Assembly (NCBI GenBank): GCA_914767715.1
Contig: OU612066.1
Coordinates: 36,990,283 to 37,054,282 of the forward strand
Direction: 5' to 3'
Source: Membranipora membranacea
Lineage: Eukaryota > Bryozoa > Gymnolaemata > Cheilostomatida > Membraniporidae
Length of the DNA stretch: 64,000 nucleotides
Shown here: positions 1-10,700 of the stretch, one piece after another
Layout of the letters: every line of letters starts with the position of its first letter
How positions within the stretch are numbered: the stretch's first letter is position 1
Notes under the pieces: model-generated
Told to the model about the DNA's origin: nothing
The model's input: the letters and a program-made list of their open reading frames with translations, nothing else
Database searches by the model: none
Translations under genes and position numbers: made by a program

Positions 1-1383
1 GCAAAAATCTATGACTAGCACAATTTTTATTCGAAATAAGGTATGCTATTTTATTTGGAAATTAGCATAAATTATTACAGAAGTAATATATCTTGATGGC
101 TTGGCTGAGGTGCCGTTACCCCCCCCCCCCCCCGTCTCTATATTACCCAATCCAGCGACATAAAAAAAGTTATGTGAGCAGGCAACAACAGGCATCAAGA
201 AAACCAAACCCATCAGCCAATCAAATCTATTCAGAAATGCACAGTGGTGATTCATTTTTTCTTTTTAATGCTTTTATTGGCATCTCATAATCATCTTAAA
301 GAGAAAATGCTTTTCGTTATGTGTCAAGAGGAAAAATGAAAAAAAAAGAATAAATTTGTAAAGGTCTGTGAATACATGAGTAGATGTCACCCCAGAAGCA
401 ATAAATGCAACACAAGGTATGATGCAGACAAGACCCCATTGTTGGCCTGAATCCCAGGCTAGACAAAGCCCTGATCATTATTCTGGAAATAGTTGAACAA
501 GTTATTTGTCATGATTTATTTTGTATTGTAGGGGAGACCAGATATCCAAAGATCTTTTGGCAGTCTGTATAGTGAAGGACCCCATCACTGCCACCTTAGT
601 TACGTTGAGTTACGCTGCTGCTCTTATTAACACCCCATGCTTCTCTTTTCTTCCGGGAGAGGGTGAGGTCAATCTATATAGTTAATTTCCATTTCCATAG
701 GCATTGAATGCCCATAGTATGCATACCTTCTCAGACTAGTTGCTTTGCACATCGCACAGCAATGGCTACGACATTGCACATAATAATCAAAACTGTATGG
801 GACAGTCAATTTTTGTGACAATTAATGCAGTTCACATAATATGTTGTAGCAAATAGCTTCAAAAAATCACCTCAAGCATACCCTTTTACATAATAATTAA
901 TTGTTTAAACAATGCATTATCTTCTACTGGTTTACTTACAGGCTGCAAGCGAACCACCTATTGTCATTCTCTCATGTTGGCTCCTGAAGAGAAGAGCAAC
1001 TTTAACAGGGAAGACTTTGCACCAGAATTCCTGTGGTAAGTCAAATTTCCGACTTATCCTGTCAGTTTTATCATTGTCTGATATATATTCTCTTATGGAT
1101 ATATTTGGTTATCAATGATTCTAACTGCAAGGTAAGTAAAATTAAGATAAATAAAAATATTGGCAGATCAGTTTAAGCTTGGTTAAAAGCATACTCAAGC
1201 AGGTTGAGAACTAAGGGTCTCAAGAACTTTGATATTCAGGTGTATCTATTTCAGCCGGGTGAGCAAACACCTACCAACAGTATGTTCTCAATTGGAAAAG
1301 CGTTTGATGAATGAAAACCATGCGAGCCTTGATTATGAATAGGAATTAGTACTCTTGCGCCAGGCATGACATTCAATATCGAC
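1..1383. other. Non-coding stretch with a poly-C run
   Basis: I see no supported gene here. The stretch is AT-rich with short chance open frames. A run of 15 C at 119-133 is the only marked feature and creates spurious open frames on both strands. Confidence 0.5.
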
Positions 1384-1650
1384 CTAAAGAATCAGGGGTA
1401 CTAGATCCCGCAAGATAGCACAGTATTCATCTTGTGGGATGCCCCTTTTCCTCACTCTCAGAGCTTGTACCTCGGTCAGGTTGATGTCTTCCCTCTTTAC
1501 TAGCTTCTGCAGGAAATCGATCATTTCAAGTTCCTCATCGAAATCCTTTTTCACCCAGGCACTGTTTAAGCCTGTCCGGAAGTCTACCAGACACAAATAT
1601 TTTAGTAGGGGCTGTGAATCTTTCTGTAGTTTTCTTGGGGAGGATTGGAA
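1384..1650 (-). CDS. Possible terminal coding exon, unrecognised protein
   Basis: On the minus strand an open frame of about 80 codons ends at a stop at 1384. It can start after a plausible acceptor (ctacag) near 1650. The product is charged and helix-like, with the segments DFDEELEMIDFLQKLVKRED and RVRKRGIPQDEYCAILRDL, which looks more like real protein than the opposite-strand reading (serine and phenylalanine rich). I do not recognise a family. The upstream minus-strand frames at 2205-2590 could supply earlier exons, but I could not join them with convincing phase. It may be a gene remnant or a transposon-derived exon. Confidence 0.28.
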   Translation of the reverse strand, partial: FQSSPRKLQKDSQPLLKYLCLVDFRTGLNSAWVKKDFDEELEMIDFLQKLVKREDINLTEVQALRVRKRGIPQDEYCAILRDLVPLIL

Positions 1651-2204
1651 CTCGAAATTGAAAAAGTCGGCTCATTCTAATACTTGAGTATTTGTTGTAG
1701 CCCGCTCCACACACCCACTGAAGTGGTCTGGATTGATCACGTTCTTTTCTCAGGTCATGCCACGCTTGACCCGGCGTGGACAGAGCCGGCTGCAATAAAA
1801 TTTTTGGCCAGCCTCAAAACATTTGGATTTACCTGAAAAATCATTATTGACGGCGTTTCTTCGACCCCAAAACATACCAAAAATGTAATGATTCTTAATC
1901 TACGAAGTGCAATTGTTGAGCGCTGCTGACGGCTGAACCGAGTGTGTTGTGGAAAGTTGTATACAAAATACAAGCTGCCTGTATCCATGTAAGCTGAAAC
2001 AAACAGAAGGAGCACATTACAATTATGTACACTGCCAGAAAGCAACCAACTGCAATCATAATCACAAACAATCTTCCATGCTTGGTAGAGATGCCAAATC
2101 AAAATGCTTGAACACATTAAGGAACTATATCGAGCAACCTGAAGGTAGGAAGACCAACTGTAAACCGCCTCGTCTTTCTCATCTGCATACATAGGAGGGC
2201 GGCT

Positions 2205-2586
2205 CTATGTGATAGCTGTAGGTCCCCTATAGTCTGGATACATGATACTGAATGTCGGATCAAGCGGCATATAGTGACCCTCGGTGCATGAGGTTTTTTT
2301 AAACAAGAAATGAGGTATTACTAGCAGGGTGCAGTTTTCAATGTGAGGTGATACAAATGGTGATTCAAGGTCTTCTAGCTTGGTCATAGTTGTCTGTTTT
2401 TCTACTGGACAGAATGATTGCATTGTAAATTGCCAAGACGTAGTCGAATATTCCCCCAGGATAGCTTAAAATGTGATTCTTTAGGGGCAGCTTGTCGCTG
2501 TTTTTTGGGTCAGGGGCTGGTCCCCTCTTGTCCGGCTTGACCACTAGGCACTCTGCAGGTGCTCCATCAATCATGCAGTACATCAA
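2205..2586 (-). other. Overlapping minus-strand open frames, doubtful coding
   Basis: Two overlapping minus-strand frames cover this stretch. One, beginning near 2586, reads through KPDKRGPAPDPKNSDKLPL and SYPGGIFDYVLAIYNA; the other continues to a stop at 2205. A one-base shift between them would be needed to make a single product, so this may be a decayed coding segment. No family is recognised. Confidence 0.18.
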
Positions 2587-5500
2587 TTATGCACAGTTGA
2601 ATTGGCCAATCACCTGACAACAACATTAACGAACTATTAGGAATAACTGTTTTAACTACGGAACAAATATGCGTTAGCAGAACCCATGAACAGTTATCAA
2701 TTACCTCTCAAACTGTTACTTTATTGATCAACTTACCTGCAGCGTCTTCTAGACTTTAACTATATGGATGGCACTGTCGGGGACTGAATGAGTAGACAAA
2801 CTGTCACTGGTCATCATAACTAATCCCCGAGAACTGTTCATGGAGCTCATGAAACTGTTGAAAGTTTTACTAATGTTAGTACCTAGGAGCAGTGAGTGAC
2901 AGCACAAGCACAGCTTAAGAGACACCTCATATACCATGTTCTTGTGCAGAATCATCTGCAAGGTCTCTTACCTTTCTGCATGACTGTCTGCCATGTCTCT
3001 AGGAGGGAGAGGCACAATTTAAATTCTAAGAGCTTAAGATTTATCTTGATGCTTTATATCCTGCTGCCAAATGTCAAACTCCGGGACAGGATGTCCTCTT
3101 CTACAGGTAGAAAAACTCTAGAGTCTGCTCCTGAGCACTTGGGGCACTGGGAGAGTGGGAGTATTGCTTGATCGCATTGGCAGCAAATGGCACATTATAT
3201 ATATATAGACTTATCCAACATCAAACCACATAACTCAACACATACACAGTCAAGAATTACACATATTTCAGTGTACTGCCAAAAATAAGCAATGGAAAGC
3301 CTGGGTTTGAAGTTCGTTTATTGCCTAATTTATAGTTTCCATCCTGTAATAGGTTGCTAGCATCAAAAGTATGGCACATAAATAACGAATGAAAATCAAA
3401 TGGTGAATGAGCTGTGCATCTCTACCAAATGTCAATATTATATATCACAGGGGCTAAAGGTCTAACTCATCCATTTTAAAGTAGACATAGTTTTAGAATA
3501 GAAAGACCAGTTTGTCTTCATAATATACTATAGTAGGAAGAAAGGAAGGTCAAGGTTTCAAGGAAACTGAAATTGTTGGCCTGCAAAGGAAATGTAAAGT
3601 TCAGGAAAAGATCCAACCCCCTTCATGTTGCTGTTGCTGCTGTTTCCGTTTTTCCCATCAGATATTGCCGCCCCTGCACCTGCTGCATGAGCGAAAGGTA
3701 TACAGAGGTAAAAACTATCTTTTGCACCTCGTATCAACTGGCATGATCCTATGCTTTTTGGTATCACCCATAAACAATCGGACAACTTCAAGTTAATTAA
3801 TAGAGCCTGTATTGTATCCGCAATGCATAAAGCTTGGTAATTATACTGGTATTTATGAAGACCTGTATTTGTTTTTGCCTTATCATGTCACCGCAAGCAT
3901 AAGACCATAATGATCTAATGCTAGTGGTGATATAATAAAGCAGTTTTTCTTATCTAGCTACATAGAGATGGAGCATATCCAAATACAGAAACAACCAAAT
4001 GTTCCATACGTTACGCCTTAAACACCTATTTTATTTGTTCTTTGTTGAAGTGAGAACTATAAAGTGGCAAGCAGATGTCCAGGGTGTGCAGAGGATAACG
4101 GATGCAAGCAAGCTAAACTTTTCAGAACCAACTTGAGGATTGCAGCCGCTGAACTCTGTCCCCACATACAAGAATTTACCTGTCCAGCTGATGTCTAGAC
4201 ATTATTGGAGCCACAATCATGATTATATTTTTGCCTGGCACTGGTTTTCACTCAATTCTACTTCTTACTTTTCATTATCATTCATATTCTTTGAAGGAAT
4301 GGCTTGATTACCTGCTTTTAAAATAATCATTCAACCTTCACTACATTCAACCCTTTTACTGATTTGTCTTATCATCGCATGACTTGGCATGAGAGCTCAC
4401 CCAGTAAAGACTGACGTTATTCCAAATAAAGATACCAAAAGAAATCTTTTTGAATGTATTTTAGTGTGTTGAATGTGTTACAGTGTATATCCCTCAATAA
4501 TTAAATGGACTTTACAAACATTCATGTTTAAGAAATAAATCATAACTAGTTTGTAGTTGGATTCTACTCAAACTGATATAACAAACTCAGTAATTATAAT
4601 GGCTAAAGTTAGCATATTTGAGATTAAGGTTTGATGTCCATTCACTCCTTGAGTGCTATAACGTGCACAATATGCATCTTAGCTGGATCCCTGTGAACTA
4701 GATGAGCATTACCTCATGTCCACTGTGTTTGCACACCCTGGATGCAGTATAACTCTTCCTCTCTGCCTCTTTGACACAAATATACTGGGCACTGTCAGTA
4801 AGGGGTAAAACTAGCTCTAAGGCTTTCTCGTATCTTCCCCACTTAGTACTAATCATAAATTGTGCGTTACCAAAATATTAATGAAACATGTATGAAGAAT
4901 TTACCAAGTGGTACGTTTGTATAAAAAGTAAATCTAAATCAAACACACCCGCTTATTTCTGGCGTCAAAGAAGCTGGAGAGACAGGATCAGGACACATCA
5001 GGCTGAATGCTGCACCAATGTTAGCAAGTTCTTCAGTCAGGGTATCCATATTGGCTCTAGATAGAAATTTAAGGCCGGTCATTTATGCTTTAGACACAGA
5101 CTAGTTTGGTCTTGGTTTGTGTAACAACACTTTGAATGTATTAAAATGTCTTTGAAAGGCATTTCAGTTAAAGTCTGTGGAATTTAACCATAATGCTTTA
5201 TTAAATGATTGACCTTAATTAAAACTCACTGTTATGCAGTCATAACGAATCTCAGTTCAGAGGCGCCAAGGTTGTGACGATCGATTAATAACAAAGTCAC
5301 TGCCAAGCACCCCTGAGCAAAGATTCCGGCTTTGGAAGAGAACACCCCACACTCTCATGAGCGCGTATTTATGGTTTTACCAAGATGTGTTGATTGTTGA
5401 TGATTGGAGGTTTTTTAGATTTCTCTAATTTATTGCTCCAATGGTTAGGCAAATCCGCCCCGACATTGAATAATTAAAAATATGGAAAATTCCGCCGACA

Positions 5501-6196
5501 AAGGAAAATGAATAGAAAAAAGGGAAATAAATAGCAAAAAAGGGCAAAATTTCTGCACACCTTAGGTGCGCCTGAGATGCGCCTGAGGTGCGCCTGAGGT
5601 GCATCTCCTTTGCATACAAATGCACCGCCTTTATATCACATTAAGATTAGCACACCGTGAATACAAAGAATAACAATAAAACTTCCCGGCTCTTCAGCGA
5701 CGCCTGACCATGATGTATTAACAGTAACAGAGCAGCAGTGAAGACAAATAAATTGCAAATAAATAGGGAATAAGTAGGGAATGAATAAGGAGAATAAATA
5801 GGAGGAATGTAAAGAGTTGCACAAATATCACCCTGTTTATGACAAAACAGAGGGTAGGCTGCCCCTAGAGAGGGACGCAAGTTGCCCGAAGTCCTCGTAC
5901 TGAGGGTGTGATGCATCCCAGTAAACTAAAAAGCATCCTAGAGGTGAGGCCATGGGGGACCTCCCAATCGTGAGTGTGTAGCAAGCTGCCAGAAACTGAA
6001 GCAGGCACCCATCAGCCATTTGCCATGATACTTTGATCTCAGCCAATAGAGAAGATTTAATTTTTTTGGCTTTCTATATCACGTTTACTTACCTTCGCCA
6101 GATGGGTTTTCCATTCGCGGAGTAATTGCTTAATTAATCAATTAGTAAATAATTGGACATGTGACATATAGAGTAAACAACACATCATGGGGCTGA
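2587..6196. other. Intergenic stretch, no supported gene
   Basis: I find no open frame with splice sites or protein-like composition that I can defend. A few copies of a short GC-richer unit (gcctgaggtgc type) lie in tandem near 5560-5605. Reverse-strand frames near 5425-6046 overlap each other in several frames and look like chance. Confidence 0.4.
5560..5605. repeat. Short tandem repeat, about 11-bp unit
   Basis: About four imperfect copies of a unit like gcctgaggtgc follow each other, giving a local rise in GC content. It lies outside the duplicated units. Confidence 0.6.
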
Positions 6197-6204
6197 GTAC
6201 GGAC

Positions 6205-6590
6205 ATTCCAATAATGATTCTGCTGGAACTCTGACCTTAAATTACATTCGGGAGAAACAACTCCCACTACATGTCTCTCCATTCAATAATCGATCATTGG
6301 AAAGCATGAGAGGTGGCATGGCTTCAAAATAACAGCAGTGGCTGGCAGTTTTAAATGGGCTAGTATCGTTTAAAAAGAAATTGGGTTGAAGTTTATGGAC
6401 TTTCTATGTGTCCAATATTGATTCTGCTGGAACTCCGACCTTAAACTACATTCGGGGAAGACAACTCCCACAACATATCTCTCCATTCAATAATCTATAA
6501 TTAGACTGCATGAAAAGTGGCGTAGCGTCAAAAGAACAGCAGTGGCTGGAAGTTTTAAATGGCCTAGCATCGTTTAAAGGGAACTGTGTT
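6205..6590 (+). repeat. Two tandem copies of a ~200-bp repeat
   Basis: Two diverged copies (about 6205-6385 and 6409-6590) share the words attctgctggaactc, ccattcaataatc and aacagcagtggctgg. The second copy reads open on the plus strand (DSAGTPTLNY...KEQQWLEVLNGLASFKGN), which suggests old coding or transposon-derived sequence. The same pair stands at 46340-46745 in unit B, where one copy gives a 64-codon open frame. I do not recognise the source. Confidence 0.6.
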
Positions 6591-7645
6591 AGTAAGAAGG
6601 AACTTAGTCCTTGTGCTCCCGTCATCTAAGCTATCAAAAATATTTCCTGGTGCCTAGACATAAAACGGAATATTGACCTGTTTTTCAGTTACCAGGTTAG
6701 TTTGTTGAATTATCTGATGTGGTATAGCATATATATAGTTCCTTATTAAAACTGCTGAATTTGGCAAGAAGAATTCAGTCAATATTAGTTAGGCCTACAC
6801 CAAGGTTGGTTTGCTGCTGATACTGTTTAGCTGTTCTATGGTCTCTTCCTCTCAAGTAGTATGAGGATGCAAGACTGCCCTACAAAGGTACATTGGATAA
6901 TCTTACCACACAAACCATGGTTCATTAATTTTTTTATGGCTCATATCTGGTTTTTTTAAATCATGAATATGTAGGTGGACGCTTCATTTTACCATTTCTG
7001 TCGAATAACAGTGCAGTTGACAAAGTTTCAAGAACTTCATAATGGAATTTAGCTTATGGCACAACACCACTGAACCTTCACCATTGCTCTGACTCTGCCT
7101 GTACTGCTTGGAAATGATTTTGATAATTGAAAGCCACTAACAGCAGCCCATGCTGAGTTTGAGGCGTGTCCAAATAAAATTGTTTTTTTTTATAAGATTA
7201 AACACATTATTATTTCGTTAGATACCTAGGCTGGTGAGTTAAGAGTGGTTGTGGCAAATGAAATATCACACTATTACATAAAAAATTTTATTGATAAGCA
7301 AAATTACTCGATATAAAAGCAATATCTGAAATAGATGCAGTGATTACAGAATACCAATCGAAGAAAAATAATTATTGAAAAATATTCCTTGCCTGTTATC
7401 CTTATCAGCAGCACTAAGCAACAAATCACGTAATAGCTGTAACAAAGTAACGGAATAAAATATTAATATAAGATAAACTTTCAACTCGGAATCCAATCAA
7501 GATGGATGAAAATTAATTAATATTTTTTTTGCAGGCTAAATTTATTCAACCATACAATAAATGATTTTCTTTGACGGCAAAGTTGAGCAGCATATACATT
7601 ACGTGTCATATTTAAACATTCCCTCAGAAGAAATGATTAAGTCAA

Positions 7646-7651
7646 TTTATT
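7646..7651 (-). promoter_or_regulatory. Candidate poly(A) signal of GBP-like gene A
   Basis: On the minus strand AATAAA lies 74 bases downstream of the stop at 7725. The second copy has the same signal at the same distance (48411-48416), which supports it as the 3' end signal. Confidence 0.5.
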
Positions 7652-7724
7652 TTATATCCTTCACACTATTGTGTCATCTTGTAAATGAGTGATGCCGCTG
7701 AGTCATTTCATCGAAAAAGTAAGT

Positions 7725-10700
7725 TCATTCACTTAGTTCCTCATTTGACTCATTAGCTGTTACCATGACATAAACTGCTAGAGGAGGGACCCATAAAGGA
7801 GCAGTAGCAATACCCACCAACCCAGCTGCTAAACCAGCTATACCGAGACCAACTTTCTTCAACCCTTTGAGGAAAGGGTTGCCCCGCCTGACATTTAACT
7901 CTTCTTCCGCTAGGGCATGAGCCTTTTTCAACTCTTTGGCTGCCTTTTTCTCAGCCTCTTTTGCAGCTGCAACCTTTCTTTCATAATCTTCTTTAGCTTT
8001 CTCTTCTGCCTCTTTCATTTCGTTCTCAGTCTTTTGTAGTTCCGAAGCAAGCTTTTGAAGAAGGATGATCTTCTCTTTTCTTCCAACTTTCTTCGTTTCT
8101 TTCCTAAGTTGGACACTCTTTGACGGACGAGGTGGTTTTTCTTCATCTTCTGCAATCCTAGTTGACATGGGATTATCAGGCTCAGAAGTCACTGCTGTTA
8201 CTGTCTGGTTTCTATAGAATAAATCATATAGAGATGCTCTCTTAATTGTAACACTGACCAGAGTAAAAGAATAAAATGAATTACAAATATGTGCCACTTT
8301 TCTGACTTATATTGCAAATATAGAGTTAGTTATTATTAATAACTGAAGTTGTATGATATGAACAGCTAGCATATAATTCATGCTAGCTGTTCATATCATA
8401 AAAATGTCTAGTATCAGTTGTGACTTGATTTTGGCTACTTCACAAGGTTCTTTGAAGCTCATTATATCAGAAAGAAAAGAATAAGAGATGACTTAAAATA
8501 TAGCAGGGTTGAACTTTTGATTTCGTTCCCCGCACATTTACCACCTTCACACATAAAAAGTTAAAAGCTAAACTTAATTTTCAATTACATAGTTTACTCG
8601 TTTTGAAACTACTGATCAAATTTCCCACCAGAGTGTTGTTGCAACTTTACATACTTTGCATTATTATTGTCAGAAGAGCTAGCATTCTTATTCTCTGATT
8701 CTCTTTGACCCATTTCCTCTGTACTGACAGACCTTTTTTCTGCTTTGCTGTTTACCTCTTCCTCCAACTTGTTTTTCTCCAGACGGATGACCTCATAATC
8801 CTCTCGACGCTGTTTTGCTCTCCGGTCAATAGACTCCTTGAATTTCTGTGCCAGCTTGGTCTTTTTCTTAGCCTGGTTACGAGCTTTAACAGCTTTGACT
8901 TGTTGCTCTATCTTCTGAAGATTGACCATTTTGAGCTGGTCAAGAATACCAAGAAATCTCCTGCATATGAGAAGGTAAGTTCAATATGGATGATGGATAC
9001 TGATGTATATGGTGAGCATAATATTTAATACTTCCTCCCAATATGCATAGAAAAGAGAAAATTATAAAACATCTACATATGCTGTCATTTTATAAAATCT
9101 GGCAGTAAATAACCTGATCAGTGCATCAACTTATATACTTACCCATATGCTTCTGTCACACCGAATTTGTTCAGCCCATATTTCTTGTCATATATGTCTT
9201 TAGTTGCCGACCATACCTCATCAAACTTTGCTCTTGTCTCTATGGTAGGGGGCTCACTGTTCATAAATTCGTCTGTAATAACCTTCAGGAATAGAAAAAA
9301 AAGAGACATTAAATTCGCAAAATGGTTAAAGAATTTCAACAGAAGTTTCCTTCAGTTGAAATTATTGGTATGTGAGGAGTAGTTTTGTATATCCACATAC
9401 TAAGCCTTATGACAAAGGGAAAGCTCTTATGAGCTTCGGCATGGCACTGACATATTACCTTTTTTAGCTCGGTGTCAAAAAAAGCGATTGCAGCGTTGAA
9501 AGCTCTGTAGGCCAGTGTCTCCTTAAGAGAGGCCTCAGGAGAGCTAATAGAGAATCCTGATTCTCTAATCCTGTGTCCAAGTTTCTACAAATACATAATT
9601 TTCCAAATTGAAATTTTCCTCAAAGTTGAGGGACATTGGCACTGTTTAGATGTATTATGTAAAAAAAATTGACACTGCTGAATTTTTAGGTAGCACAGAA
9701 CATGGGGAATATTATACACAATTTTTGTATCTTAGAATTGCTTTATTTTGAATAGCTGCCTCACAGCGTAACACAAACGTGTTACCATACGCCAAGATAA
9801 ATCCAATTCTTCCAGAAACTAATGGATAAAGTAATAAAATTAAATATGATAACTTTCAATGCTAGTTTAATCATATCAATTTGTCCTACAATTCACATGT
9901 CATTACCTCAAACTCATCTATGACAACTGATCCCAATGGCAGATGCCTATCTTCATCTTGGTTGCAAAATATCTCATCAAACAATTCCTTAGCTGCATCC
10001 AAAAATTCTGATTCAATATCTGCAATATCAAAAAGAATTTTTTTTAAATTGATAAATGATTATTTTAATTTTTCTTATTGATAAAGATAGAATGCTGTCC
10101 GTTTGACTATGAAGCAGATTCATGTATATTTGGCTTAACCACTGGGAATAGGTAAATCTTTTTTAATTTCTTATTTTTGGGTTACAGATAACTAAATGTT
10201 TTTCTACTGTGTATGGGGTGATACTATCAGTTAGCAGACCACATGTGATGATGGTGGGAAGGAGATTTAGTTTGCATCGCAAAATCAGAAAACTATTCCC
10301 CTACCATAATTTTGACTTTCGAGACTTCTCTTCAAAAATCAGGTCCATCAGGCGTTTAACATACTTGAATCATTCAGACTTACCAGAAACATGCAGTAAA
10401 CAACGGTTCTTCCCTGACTTGTAGTCTTCCTCATCTGATTTTGTAACCTTGGGCCCTGGATGAGGCAAAGCATAGGTAGATACCTTCCTGAATGCTTGCA
10501 TTATACCTTTACCCGCCTGTTTAACTTCTTCTGAAGTTCTTGAATCTGAAATCTATATGTGAGAGAATTGATTATTACTCCGTTGCTTTCTGTGACTGGT
10601 TTCAATATAGTGAGCAAAACTGACATACATAAGGTTCCCTTGTGCTAACTATAGGAATATTTGTCAAGTAGCATGTGAGAAGTCCCTAGCAACAAAACAG

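Noticed and set aside
46-290. Open frames on both strands across the poly-C run
   Set aside because: They exist because the homopolymer has no stops; there is no protein-like pattern or splice context.
8705-9028. Plus-strand 107-codon frame overlapping GBP exon 10 (and its twin at 49480-49803)
   Set aside because: Antisense shadow of a strongly supported exon; its Leu/Phe/Ser-rich composition is typical of such shadows.
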